Below are positions 46,234 through 55,614 of a DNA stretch of 64,000 bases, piece after piece. A model generated the notes under the pieces. That model ran no database searches, was not told the DNA's origin, and worked only from the letters and a program-made list of their open reading frames with translations. The position numbers were made by a program, and so were the translations under genes. Origin of the DNA: Candidatus Anammoximicrobium sp. (GTDB taxonomy: Bacteria; Planctomycetota; Planctomycetia; Pirellulales; Pirellulaceae); assembly GCA_012515235.1 (NCBI GenBank), contig JAAYYU010000124.1:99609-163608 (forward strand). Direction: 5' to 3'. Each line of letters begins with the position of its first letter. Within the stretch, counting starts at the first letter, position 1.

Positions 46234-47265
46234 ATGACCGTCAAAGAGACAGGAGTCAGCTACTACGGGCTGAATTACGTCGAGCACGCCCGAGCCGACT
46301 TTCAGGAGATGCTCGATCACCACTGCACGGCCGTCGTGCTGGCGCTGTCGGAATTCGACCTCGACTTCTGGTTTCCCAACATCAAAGCCATCGCCCAGGC
46401 TGCCAAGGAGCTGGGGCTGACGGTGTACCTGGACACCTGGGGGATCGGCAAGTGGTTCGGCGGCGAGCCGCCCAGCCTGTTTCTGACGAACAATCCGGGC
46501 AATCGGCAGGTGTCCGCGTTGACCGGCGAGCCGCTGGCGGCGTGCTGCTTCAACACGCATGCGTTCCGCGAGTACTTCTTCGAGATCTGCGAGAAGCTGG
46601 CCCGCGAGGTCGACGCCGACGGCTTCTTCTGGGACGAGCCGCATTACGCGCTGCCCAAAAGCTATGCGTCGATCACGGGCGGGGCCGGCGACGACTGGAG
46701 TTGCCGCTGTGCGTACTGCCAGCGGATGTTCGAGGCGCAGTACGGCTACGCCATGCCGCGGCAATTGACTCCGGAGGTCAAGCGGTTTCGCCACGAGCGG
46801 GCGCTGGACATCCTGGAGACGGCCTCCCGGCGGATCAGGGCGATTCGGCCCGCGAGCAAGATCATCTGCTGTGTTCATGCGACGCTGGGCACCTACTACG
46901 TCACGGAGAACCGCGGTTACGACAACTGGGACCGCGTGGCCGGCTCGGCGGCCTGCGACGTGTTCAGCACGACGATCCTCTCCTACCAGCTGCCCCGCAG
47001 CTTTTTCCGGTCGGTGACCCAGCGGACGCTCGACGCGGCCCGGAAGCACGGCAAGGGCAACCAGCGGTGGGTGATGGGCTACTACCAGGAGCCGGAGAAC
47101 CTGGCCGAGATCGGCGACGTGATCCGGCTGTACGCCGAGATGGGCGTGGAGAGCATCTTTGCCTGGACCTACCGTGGCGGCCACGGCACCGTGCTGGCGG
47201 CCCCGCGAGCCTTGGAGGTCTGGGACACGATCGGCAACGCGTACGGCGAAGTACTCGGCAAGTAG
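46234..47265 (+). CDS. TIM-barrel-like protein of unknown function, 343 aa
   Basis: The protein starts MTVKETGVSYYGLNYV at ATG 46234 with a GGAGGAA ribosome site (GTG 46222 is an in-frame alternative). It has no leader. Repeated strand-end motifs such as AVVLALSEFDLDFW, VYLDTWGIGKWFGGE, DGFFWDEPHYALPKS and VESIFAWTYRGGHG look like a beta/alpha barrel, with FFWDEPH carrying acidic residues as in glycoside-hydrolase-type active sites. The residues are suggestive only. Two cysteines in CRCAYCQRMF (residues 156-165) could form a metal site. It is followed by the SIS protein at 47351. Confidence 0.78.
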   Translation: MTVKETGVSYYGLNYVEHARADFQEMLDHHCTAVVLALSEFDLDFWFPNIKAIAQAAKELGLTVYLDTWGIGKWFGGEPPSLFLTNNPGNRQVSALTGEPLAACCFNTHAFREYFFEICEKLAREVDADGFFWDEPHYALPKSYASITGGAGDDWSCRCAYCQRMFEAQYGYAMPRQLTPEVKRFRHERALDILETASRRIRAIRPASKIICCVHATLGTYYVTENRGYDNWDRVAGSAACDVFSTTILSYQLPRSFFRSVTQRTLDAARKHGKGNQRWVMGYYQEPENLAEIGDVIRLYAEMGVESIFAWTYRGGHGTVLAAPRALEVWDTIGNAYGEVLGK

Positions 47266-47350
47266 CATGGCTCTCCGAGCCGGGCACGACGACAACTCGA
47301 CAGAAGCGGCACGGCTTGGACAGTCCTGCCGGGCCAGAAAGGGACCTTTC

Positions 47351-48112
47351 ATGGATACGACTCAAGCGGATTTGGGTTACCTGGACGCCACGGTCGCGCT
47401 GATGCGCAAGATCGAGGCCGAGCAACGGGAGAACATCGAGAAAGCGGCCGACTTGATGGTCGGCGCAATCGCCGCCGACCGGCTGATCCACGTCTACGGC
47501 GGCGGCGGGCATACGACGCTGGTCATGGGCGAGATGTTCTTCCGTGCCGGCGGACTGGCCAACATCAACCCGATCATGGAAACCGGCCTGTCCGTCTTCA
47601 ACCAGGCGCTGAAGTACCTGGAGCTGGAACGCTGCGTGAACTACGGCCGCAGCATCGTCAAGTACTACCGCCTGGAGCCGGACGACGTGCTGATCATCTT
47701 CCACAACATCGGCATCAATCCGGCCACGATCGACGCCGCGCTGGAGGCCAAGGAACACGGGGTGAAGATCATCGCCGTCAGTTCGTCGCGCTGGCAGGAG
47801 CAGATGCCGCCCGATCACTTCATCCGGCATCCGAGCAAGAAGAACCTCTTCGAGTTGGCCGACGTGTGCATCGACGATTACAACGAGGTCGGCGACTGCG
47901 TGGTCCGCGTGCCCGGTTTCGACACGCCAATCGCGCCGAACTCGAACGTCATCGATTTCTTCATCGCTCACCGCCTGGAGATCGAGACCGTCAAGCGCTG
48001 CGTGGCCCGCGGCATCGAGCCGCCCGTGTGGCGCAGCGCCAACGCGCCCGGGGGTGACGAGTTCAACGCCCAGTACGTGGCCAAGTACTGGCCGCGGGTC
48101 AAGTGCTTGTGA
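47351..48112 (+). CDS. SIS-domain sugar-phosphate-binding protein, 253 aa
   Basis: SIS domains bind phosphosugars in isomerases and regulators. The N-terminal part has GGGGHTTLVMGEMFFRAGGL, resembling the sugar-phosphate loop, and the central part has DVLIIFHNIGINPATIDAAL and KEHGVKIIAVSSS, the typical SIS strand-loop pattern. Length 253 fits a single SIS protein such as the UPF0309 type. The start ATG 47351 lies 86 bases after the barrel gene, so the order small protein, barrel protein, SIS protein may be a small operon. Substrate not known. Confidence 0.88.
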   Translation: MDTTQADLGYLDATVALMRKIEAEQRENIEKAADLMVGAIAADRLIHVYGGGGHTTLVMGEMFFRAGGLANINPIMETGLSVFNQALKYLELERCVNYGRSIVKYYRLEPDDVLIIFHNIGINPATIDAALEAKEHGVKIIAVSSSRWQEQMPPDHFIRHPSKKNLFELADVCIDDYNEVGDCVVRVPGFDTPIAPNSNVIDFFIAHRLEIETVKRCVARGIEPPVWRSANAPGGDEFNAQYVAKYWPRVKCL

Positions 48113-48219
48113 CCGGTCGGTGTTGAAAGCCGGCTGACCATGCTAGAATAGTTAAGTGCCTTTGCAGAACCGGCGACAAAGTCAGATGTTTCGTACGGCG
48201 CTGAGTTGCGGGGGGGCCT

Positions 48220-48450
48220 ATGACGGTACAGACGATTTCGATCAACGTTGACGCCGATGCTGCCCGCAGCTTTCATGCGGCGCCGCCGGAAGACCGTCGC
48301 AAGGTTGAACTGCTGCTTAGCCTTCGCCTGCGCGAACTGGTTCAGCGTCCTGCGCGGTCCTTGCGGGGAATTATGGACGAGGTCGGTGCCGAGGCCGCGG
48401 CGAAAGGTCTAACGCCCGAAATCCTGGAGTCTCTACTCCGTGACGAGTGA
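48220..48450 (+). CDS. antitoxin-like protein of a PIN toxin pair, 76 aa
   Basis: This 76-residue acidic/helical protein (MTVQTISINVDADAARSF start) ends ILESLLRDE, as short antitoxins of VapB/COG-type PIN systems often do. It overlaps the following PIN-domain frame by 11 bases, a classical toxin-antitoxin arrangement. A possible -10 TAGAAT lies at 48144-48149. No ribbon-helix-helix or AbrB motif is certain, so the family is inferred from the partner. Confidence 0.65.
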   Translation: MTVQTISINVDADAARSFHAAPPEDRRKVELLLSLRLRELVQRPARSLRGIMDEVGAEAAAKGLTPEILESLLRDE

Positions 48451-48885
48451 CCTGCGATGCGTCATCGACACGGGCGTAGTCGTCAGCGCCCTGCTGCTTC
48501 CACGCTCTGTGCCGCGGCAGGCGTTCGACGCGGCTGCACGGGGGCGACTGCTCGTGTCGGAGCGACGATTGGCGAGTTGGATGACGTGCTTCGCTGCCCA
48601 AAGTTCGACGTGTATCTGTCGGAGGAACGACGTCTGACCTTCCTGGCGGCGTTGCTTCGGGAAGCGGAAATGGTCGATGTGGTCAATGTCGTAACGGCTT
48701 GCCGTGACCCCAAAGACAACAAGTTCCTGGAACTAGCGGTAAGCGGCCGGGCGACCCACATCGTTAGCGGGGATACGGACTTGCTCGTACTCCATCCGTT
48801 TCGCGGGATTGCCGAGGTGAACCCGAGAGCATTCCTTACAATAGCGGCAGACAGAACGCGCTACGAACGCGAATCGCCGACATAG
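48440..48885 (+). pseudogene. PIN-domain toxin, interrupted by a -1 frameshift
   Basis: The first frame starts GTG 48440 and reads CVIDTGVVVSALLLPRS, the PIN N-terminal acidic motif (D at residue 9). It then goes out of frame after VSE at 48562. In the +1 frame the sequence continues ATIGELDDVLRCPKFDVYLS and later ACRDPKDNKFLELAVSG with the second and third acidic motifs, ending at 48885. One inserted base between 48562 and 48563 would restore a complete PIN protein of about 148 residues (COG1569-like). It overlaps the antitoxin gene. The interruption may be real decay or a sequencing error. Confidence 0.75.
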
Positions 48886-48971
48886 GTCCGCCTGCACGAG
48901 TCTGGTTGTGCGTCTTGAAATACTTGCCCTTCTTATCGCGATTCAACGATGACTGACGAAAGGACCGCCTC

Positions 48972-51590
48972 ATGCGACGCCACTTGAGAAGCCGCGCGTT
49001 CTTTACGCTTGTGCTGATGTTTGCGATGGCCGTGCCCTGTTGGTCGAATGCCGGATCGGAGCCGTTTTGTCCGCTGGTGCCCGTCCCGAAGTCGTACCGC
49101 GACCACGGCCGCACGTGGCAATTGTTCGAGCCCGATCAGGCGGCGATCGTGCTCGGTGCCCAAGCCAGCACACCGGAACGGTACGCCGCCGAGCGGTTGC
49201 AGACGCACATCGAGCGGCGATTCAAGCGGCGGGTTCCCATCGTTGCAGAAGCGGCCTTGCCGGAATCCGTGCGACAGGTTTTTCTGCTCGGCCAGCCAAG
49301 CACGAACTCCTGGCTCGACCGGCTGTGCCGCGAGCAGAAGATCGAGGTCGACCACCGTAGTCCGCACGCTCCGCGGGCGGATTCCGGCCCACGGAGTGTG
49401 CCGCCTACGAGGGAAGACGGTTTTGTGATCGAGTGCCTGGAAGACCAGGGCCGGCAAGTCGTGCTCGTCGCCGGCGGCAATCCGCCGGGCGTGATCTACG
49501 GCCAGAACGCGCTGTTCGATTTGATGCGGACCGAGGCCGATCGGGTGGTCTGGCCCGTGGTTTCGATTCGCGATTGGCCCAGCCTTCGCTGGCGGGGCCG
49601 ACCGCATTGGCGGATGCGGGTGCATCTGATTCCGGGCGTGTTCGACTGCTACACGCGCTATCGGCTGAACTTTACCGACGTGCGCGATGCGGACACGCCG
49701 GACGGCTACGCCGCGATGGGCTTTCCGCCGGGGTTCAAGATCGACGTGCCGGCCACCAGGCAGGTGCTGGACGAAGCGCATCGGCGCGGCATGTTCGTGT
49801 ACGGCACGGTGTCCTGCGGCGTCAAATCGGACCGCTACGAGGCGGCGCTGGGCACCTTTGCCGAACTGATCGACCTGGGAGTCGACGGGATGTGGATCTC
49901 CCTGGACGACAGCGGCGCGGGCGAAGACGCCCCGCAAATCGTCCGTCGCGCGCTGAAGTTGGGCGCGGAGCGCGGGATGACGGGCCGCCGCACGGCAATT
50001 ACGCAGCCGGTCGGCTCGTACAACATCATCGACACGGAGTTCAACCGGCTCACGGCCGCGATCCCCGAATACGCGGCCGCCCAATGGTTCCTGACGCGGC
50101 CGCCGTGCCGGGAAGACCTGGAGGCGACGCGCCGGTTGGGCCTGCAGCTGCCGCCGGCCTGGTGGCACAACCTGTTTTCGATCCGCGGCGGGTTCTTGCA
50201 CAACGCCTTCGCGATCCAGTCGGTGCGTGGCGACGGCAAGCCGGCCTATTTGGACATGCAGCCGCTGAGCGAAGGCTGGGGCCGCCCCGATTACGAACAA
50301 CTCCGCGACGCGGACCAGTACACCGACACCGCGATGCTGTGGGCCCTGTATGACGGCTGGCCTGAGGAATACGAAGTCGGGGCGATGGGCATCTGGGCCT
50401 GGAATCCGGCCGGGCACGACTGGGCCCGCACCCGGCGCGCCGTGTACGCTGACGTGTACGGTCCCGCCCAGGCGGACAAGGCGGCGGAGTTCGACGATGC
50501 GCTGAGCGAACTGAAAAGCCTGTTCGAGATGCCGATCCGGCATTACACGCCCAACAAAGGCTGGCCGCCGCGGCTGAAGCAGCTTCGCGACCGGCCGCGG
50601 GCGCTGGAACTGCTCGACCGGCTGGAGCCGTTGTGCGCGGTGCTCCAGGACCGGGCCCCGGCCGAAACACTGCTCGACCCGGCGCGTTTGAACTCCGTCT
50701 ACCTGGAGCCCATGCAGGCGACGTTGGCTTACGCCCGCAAGATGGCGCAACTCGATTACCCGGAGTACACGCTGGGAACGGGGATCGAGGAAAAAATGAT
50801 CGAACTGTACGCAGACCGCGGGCTGGCCGAAGTCGAGAAGGAGGTCGCCGCGGTTCGGGAGCAAGTCAAGACGCAGCTGGCCGCGGTCGCGGAGGCTTTG
50901 CGCGGGCTCCAGGGCGTCGACGAATACGTGGCCTACTGGAACAGGCAGATCGTGGAAGACAAGGACTGGCCGCAACGCGTGGCGCATCGGCAGAACCAGA
51001 TGAAGACCGCGTTCCAGGCCTTGGTGCGGGATGGCTTTAGCCGCTGCCTGGTGGACGAGCGGCTGGACGACGACGGCTACGCCGCGTGGCTGGACAAGCT
51101 CGCTGCCCCGCCGCCCGGCGGCCCCGCGCTGGGCGAACTGCCGGCCAGCCAGTGGCTCAGCCAGCCGCCCCGCTGGCGCGGGACGTGGTGCCTGGGATTG
51201 CTCGACTGGCGGGAGCAGAAGCTGACGGCGATCGCGTTCCCGCGGCGAACGGCGTCCGAGGTCGGCCAGTATGCCGAGGTCCGCTGCGAGTTGCCGAGCC
51301 CCGCCTTCCAGCGCCGGCTGCAGCTGGACTTGTTCGTCAACGACACGAAGATCGACCCGCAGTATCCCCACTACCGCTACCTGGAACTTTGGATCAACGA
51401 CCGGCTGGCGTGGGAAGAGGACATCACGCTGGCACGCGCCGGCCGGGAGTGGCTTTCGATCGACGTGACCGAAGCAGCCAAGTCCGCCCCCAAGCTGGCG
51501 ATCCGCTTCCGCGTGGTCGACCGCCGGCCCGTCAGCAGCTACGGCAGCGTGACGTTCCTGGGGCCGCTGCGGCTGCGCGAGGCGCCCTAG
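48972..51590 (+). CDS. secreted beta-N-acetylhexosaminidase/O-GlcNAcase-like protein, 872 aa
   Basis: A Sec signal peptide (FFTLVLMFAMAVPCWSNA) leads into a GH20b-type N-terminal domain (PERYAAERLQTHIERRFKRR, VLVAGGNPPGVIYGQNALFD). Next is a TIM barrel with WRMRVHLIPGVFDCYTRYRL and the acidic pair in WISLDDSGAGEDA near residue 314, like the catalytic Asp-Asp of GH84 enzymes. After the barrel come a helical region (about 500-690) and a C-terminal beta domain. The family assignment to GH84 or GH20-like is by pattern and not proven. The gene starts 86 bases after the PIN frame and converges with the large membrane protein at 51728. Confidence 0.82.
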   Translation: MRRHLRSRAFFTLVLMFAMAVPCWSNAGSEPFCPLVPVPKSYRDHGRTWQLFEPDQAAIVLGAQASTPERYAAERLQTHIERRFKRRVPIVAEAALPESVRQVFLLGQPSTNSWLDRLCREQKIEVDHRSPHAPRADSGPRSVPPTREDGFVIECLEDQGRQVVLVAGGNPPGVIYGQNALFDLMRTEADRVVWPVVSIRDWPSLRWRGRPHWRMRVHLIPGVFDCYTRYRLNFTDVRDADTPDGYAAMGFPPGFKIDVPATRQVLDEAHRRGMFVYGTVSCGVKSDRYEAALGTFAELIDLGVDGMWISLDDSGAGEDAPQIVRRALKLGAERGMTGRRTAITQPVGSYNIIDTEFNRLTAAIPEYAAAQWFLTRPPCREDLEATRRLGLQLPPAWWHNLFSIRGGFLHNAFAIQSVRGDGKPAYLDMQPLSEGWGRPDYEQLRDADQYTDTAMLWALYDGWPEEYEVGAMGIWAWNPAGHDWARTRRAVYADVYGPAQADKAAEFDDALSELKSLFEMPIRHYTPNKGWPPRLKQLRDRPRALELLDRLEPLCAVLQDRAPAETLLDPARLNSVYLEPMQATLAYARKMAQLDYPEYTLGTGIEEKMIELYADRGLAEVEKEVAAVREQVKTQLAAVAEALRGLQGVDEYVAYWNRQIVEDKDWPQRVAHRQNQMKTAFQALVRDGFSRCLVDERLDDDGYAAWLDKLAAPPPGGPALGELPASQWLSQPPRWRGTWCLGLLDWREQKLTAIAFPRRTASEVGQYAEVRCELPSPAFQRRLQLDLFVNDTKIDPQYPHYRYLELWINDRLAWEEDITLARAGREWLSIDVTEAAKSAPKLAIRFRVVDRRPVSSYGSVTFLGPLRLREAP

Positions 51591-51727
51591 CCGGGCTCTG
51601 CCAGCCGCGAGGTTCCGGCTGGCGCCCGGTGCGGGCCGGAGCGGCAACCGCCCGTTTTCGATCTCGCCGGCGGCGAACGCCGTCCCGCTTACTTGCGGGA
51701 ATCCCAGTTGCTGGACGTCAGACGGCG

Positions 51728-54700
51728 TCAGGGTTTGCTGCCAGACGAGTCGCGGGCCGTTCGGGCGGTGCCTTTGCGATAGGCGTCGAACTGCTCGCTG
51801 TAGGCTGCCGGCGGCTGGCTTTGACCGCCCACGTTGCGTGCGGCGCGGCGCGGGTCTTGCCGCGTGTCGGTGCGCCGCGGATCGCGTGCGGCGGGCCGCA
51901 GGCCCAGGCTGTGCAAGGCTTCGTCCAGTTCCTGCCCGGCTCGCTGGTCCTCGCGCGCCGTCCGTTTCAGTTCGGACCAGCGGCGGACGAAGTCCTGCAG
52001 ATCTTCCTTAGTCCAGCCCAGTTTCTTCAGCAATTCCTCATCGGGATTCGCTTGCTGGTCCCGCAGGTACTCCAGGACCAGGTCGGTGGCTTTCCTGGCA
52101 TGTTCCAGATTGGGCTGGTCGCCGTCCGGGACTTCGCCGCTGGAACCGCTGCCCCGCAAGCCGGCGGACTGGGGATCGCCGCCGCCCATCGGCAGGCCCT
52201 GGCCGCCCTGGGAGGGCGCGTTGCCGGAAGGCGTTTGAGGAGGCGACGTGGAGGGACCGGTCTGGGGCGACGCGCCTTGTTCTCCCGAACCGGCCGTTCC
52301 GTCCGCGGTCGGCTTCGCCTGGCTGCCGCTGCCGGGCTTGGTGCCCGACTGGCCCGTTTGTCCGTCCGCCGGCTGCCGGTCGCCGGGGCGTTGCGCGAGG
52401 TCGCCGCTGCCGGACTCCTGAGACTTGCCGGCCCCTTGGTCAGCGGAGCTCGAATTCCCCGGATTCTCCTGGCCGGGTTGGTTTCCGCCCTGGCCGCCGC
52501 CCTTCTTGCCGCCGCCGCTTCGGTCGCCACCCGCGTCGCCCTGAGCCCCCGACGGCTTGCGGCTCATGCTGGGTGTTTGCGGCTCTTCGCCGGGCCGCGG
52601 CTGACCGCCGGACGAGGCCTGTTTCTGGCTTGTCCCCTCCGGATTCTGACCGCCGCCCGAACCGCCGCGGCTCTCATTGGGTTTTCCCGATCGCGATTGG
52701 CCGCCGTCGCTCTGGCCCGGCTCCGGTTTTTGCCCGCCGCCCGACGGGCTCTTCTGGGACTGGTTCTCTTGTTGCATCGCGCCCTGCTGTTCGCCGCCGG
52801 AACCGGAGGATGCTTGCTGGTTCTGGCCAGCGCCTTGATTCCTGTCCGGCTGCGGTTGTCCCGCAGCTTGTTTGGGCGTGGCGTCTTGCTGGCCGCCGGC
52901 GCCCGACGGGGCCTCGTCTGGTTTGGGCGACTTGGATTCAGTGCCCGGGCCCGTCTGCCCGGCGTCTGTCGCCGCCTGGGGCCGGCCGCCCGCCTGGGAT
53001 TTCGACTGCTGGCCGCCGGTTGGCGAGCCGCCTTGCTGGGCAGGGTCCTTGCGAGTCGCGTCCGAGGGCGTCTCCTGCGCGCCTTGATCCGGCGTCTGCG
53101 AAGGACTGCCCGCCGACTCGGATGCGTCCTGCCCGGAGCGGTCAGCCGCCTGCTGCATGTGATCCAGGGCCTTCTCGAAAGCCTCGCCGTCGTGAAGCGA
53201 CTCGCCCGGCTGATCGGCTCCGCTGTCGGCGTCGGCGTTCGAGTCGGCTCCGCGACCGCTGGCGCTCGGAGTCCCCGTGCCGTCCGGCTGGCCCGGCGAG
53301 GCGCCGCCGCCTTGGCTGCCGGAGCCGCCGCTGCTGGCCGAGTCTCCGCCGCCGGGCATGTTGCCGCTGGAGGCCTGGTTTTCCGAGCCGCCTTGGCCGG
53401 AGGGCGAATCCTCGCCCGCACCGCCGCCAGCTTGCGGCGTCTGGCTGGTGTCGCCCGCTGGAGGGCCCGTGCCGGATTCACCCGCGGAACCGCCGGGCGA
53501 CTGCTTGGATTCCTTTCCCGGCGGCTGATTGCCGGTGTCGGGGGTGGGTTCGCTGGGGGCCTCCGACGGCGAAGTCCCGTCCGGCGGCGTCGCTTCCGGC
53601 TGAGCGGCTTGGTTGCCGGACTGCGCGTTGTCCGCCGGCTTGGCCGCCGCGGCCGCTGGCGGCTGGCCGTCGGCTTCGTCCGGCGCTGTAGTTGCGGCGG
53701 GCTTGGTGACAACCAGCGTGATCTCCCGCGACTTGGCGACGTTCGGCTCCGGCGAACCAGTCGCCGCCGCGCGGTTGTCCTCAGCGACCGCCCAGCACGT
53801 GGCCTGCGAGCCGGCTCGCAGGCCGACGGCTCGCGGAGCGAAATCCAAGGTCACGACTTCCTGGCCTGGGCGGCCCGCCGGGTCCTGAAGCAGATCCCGA
53901 GCCAGCACCGGCCGCCCGCCGGCGGCGGCGTGCAGGCGGATCGCCGCCAGCCCGTAGTCCGGATCGACCGCGCGGATTTCGATCTTTTGCCAGCCGTCTT
54001 CCGCGACCTCCACCCGGTCTGGCGACGGCGTCAGGATCTCGATCTCCGGAGGCAGATCGCGAAGCACGTCGATGCGATGCAGCACCGGCTTCGGATTGCG
54101 CTGGCCTCCGGCCGTCGAGAACCGCAACTGGTACGAGCGGTGCTTCGGCTCCAGACGCGGGTCGTCCAACGCGCAGGAGAACGAACACCAGGCCTCCTGG
54201 CCGCGGAACTGCATTTCGATCCAGTGGGGCGACGAGGCCAAGGCTCCCTGAGCCTGGCTCCGGCTGGACGCGACAACCGCCTGCCCGGCGGCTTTCGGCG
54301 GCGGGTCGAATTCCAGGACGGCGGCGGCAATCGGCTGGTTCGCGCGGGCCCGCACCGTGACGCAAGTGCCTTCCGGCGCCTTGATGTCCCCTTGCCGCTC
54401 GATGACCCGCTTGGGCAGCCGGGTGTACGCCGGATAGTCGTACTCGATGCTCTCCACGAGAATCACCGGAGCCGGAACCACGCGCACCTGATAGGCCGCA
54501 GTCCGCGCGTCGCCCGCCTCGATCCAGTACGTCAGATCCCGCTGGAAACCTTGTTCCTCGGCAGGCCATCGGCACTCGTGGCGCAGGTGTCCGGCCCCGG
54601 CCTGCATGGTCCCCGTCTGCACGCCCAACGGATTGTCAAGAGCAGAGGAACGGATCGTTACCGGCTCGCCGGGACGCAAGTCGTAGCAGTCGGCGGTGAC

Positions 54701-55390
54701 CACGATCTGCTCGCCCTGGAACACCTCCACGTTTCCCGGCTGCACGTCCTCGATCCTTACGCGGCTCGGTCTGGCGATGTCGGCCCACGGCGCCAAGATC
54801 CGCGAGATGCTTTGGAACGGACTCTTGGGGGCCAGAATCGTGTACGCGGCGCACATGGCCAGCACGCCGGCCAGCAAGTACCCGATGCGGATCAGCCGCG
54901 ACCGATCCACCGCGGTATCGATGGGGACGTGTTTCAGGTCGGTCGCCGCCCGCTGTTCGAGGGCTTGATAGACCACGGAACGTACGCCGGCCCGATCCGC
55001 ACGAAACAGCAGGAAATTGATCAGGCTGTTCTTCAGCCTCGGCTCGCTTCTCTCGATCGTCCGGGCCGCGAACAGCGGATTCACCCGGCCCCACAACAAC
55101 GGCAGCACCACGAGGACCAGGTAGCAGCCGGAGCCGGCGGCCAGGAGCACCAACGCTGTCCACCGCCCCCCGCCGCCCAGAGACACGACCCAGTGGTCCA
55201 GCACCGTCACAATCAGCAGAAAGCTCAGGACCCCGGCTCCCAACACCATCAACGAACCGCACAGATCGAACCATTTCAGCTGTGTGGCAGTCCTTTCGAC
55301 CTGTTGATCGACAAAACGATCGTAGCCCGCGCTGTCGCCCGGCGCGAGGGGGGTTCGCAGTGATGAAGCGGTGGAGTTGCTGGGGGACAT
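51728..55390 (-). CDS. large membrane protein (DUF4175-like) with extreme Gln/Gly/Ser/Pro-rich region, 1220 aa
   Basis: Three transmembrane helices (about residues 44-66, 77-100, 168-187) are followed by a beta-rich periplasmic part (about 190-555; SIEYDYPAYTRLPKRVIERQ, REITLVVTKPA). Residues about 560-1085 are low-complexity, made of Gln, Gly, Ser, Pro, Ala, Asp and Lys (for example QGGSENQASSGNMPGGGDS). A C-terminal 110-residue helical part follows (ARKATDLVLEYLRDQQANP, ELKRTAREDQRAGQELDEA). DUF4175-type proteins have this overall build; function unknown. A hairpin CCCGC/GCGGG (51684-51699) lies between it and the convergent hexosaminidase gene. Confidence 0.85.
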   Translation of the reverse strand: MSPSNSTASSLRTPLAPGDSAGYDRFVDQQVERTATQLKWFDLCGSLMVLGAGVLSFLLIVTVLDHWVVSLGGGGRWTALVLLAAGSGCYLVLVVLPLLWGRVNPLFAARTIERSEPRLKNSLINFLLFRADRAGVRSVVYQALEQRAATDLKHVPIDTAVDRSRLIRIGYLLAGVLAMCAAYTILAPKSPFQSISRILAPWADIARPSRVRIEDVQPGNVEVFQGEQIVVTADCYDLRPGEPVTIRSSALDNPLGVQTGTMQAGAGHLRHECRWPAEEQGFQRDLTYWIEAGDARTAAYQVRVVPAPVILVESIEYDYPAYTRLPKRVIERQGDIKAPEGTCVTVRARANQPIAAAVLEFDPPPKAAGQAVVASSRSQAQGALASSPHWIEMQFRGQEAWCSFSCALDDPRLEPKHRSYQLRFSTAGGQRNPKPVLHRIDVLRDLPPEIEILTPSPDRVEVAEDGWQKIEIRAVDPDYGLAAIRLHAAAGGRPVLARDLLQDPAGRPGQEVVTLDFAPRAVGLRAGSQATCWAVAEDNRAAATGSPEPNVAKSREITLVVTKPAATTAPDEADGQPPAAAAAKPADNAQSGNQAAQPEATPPDGTSPSEAPSEPTPDTGNQPPGKESKQSPGGSAGESGTGPPAGDTSQTPQAGGGAGEDSPSGQGGSENQASSGNMPGGGDSASSGGSGSQGGGASPGQPDGTGTPSASGRGADSNADADSGADQPGESLHDGEAFEKALDHMQQAADRSGQDASESAGSPSQTPDQGAQETPSDATRKDPAQQGGSPTGGQQSKSQAGGRPQAATDAGQTGPGTESKSPKPDEAPSGAGGQQDATPKQAAGQPQPDRNQGAGQNQQASSGSGGEQQGAMQQENQSQKSPSGGGQKPEPGQSDGGQSRSGKPNESRGGSGGGQNPEGTSQKQASSGGQPRPGEEPQTPSMSRKPSGAQGDAGGDRSGGGKKGGGQGGNQPGQENPGNSSSADQGAGKSQESGSGDLAQRPGDRQPADGQTGQSGTKPGSGSQAKPTADGTAGSGEQGASPQTGPSTSPPQTPSGNAPSQGGQGLPMGGGDPQSAGLRGSGSSGEVPDGDQPNLEHARKATDLVLEYLRDQQANPDEELLKKLGWTKEDLQDFVRRWSELKRTAREDQRAGQELDEALHSLGLRPAARDPRRTDTRQDPRRAARNVGGQSQPPAAYSEQFDAYRKGTARTARDSSGSKP

Positions 55391-55614
55391 GGGGCTCGGT
55401 TTTCGTTTCCCGGCAAACGCCTGCTGGGTTGGCCGTCATTCACTTCGTTCATTATAGCCGAACAGCGGCTGGAAAGGGCGAGTTCCGCAGTTGCCACGTC
55501 CACTTGGATCGTCCCGCAGGGGCGGTCGGCTCCAGCTTGACAGGACCGCCGAGTCCGGAGCGGTTGTTCGGAAAAGTCGGGCTTCTCCCCGCTTTGCGTC
55601 CCGCACGTCTTGTT

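Noticed and set aside
51086..55363. 1425-aa open frame across the hexosaminidase-like gene end and opposite the large membrane protein
   Set aside because: It is a shadow frame, extremely Arg/Ala/Gly-rich, and overlaps two well-supported genes.
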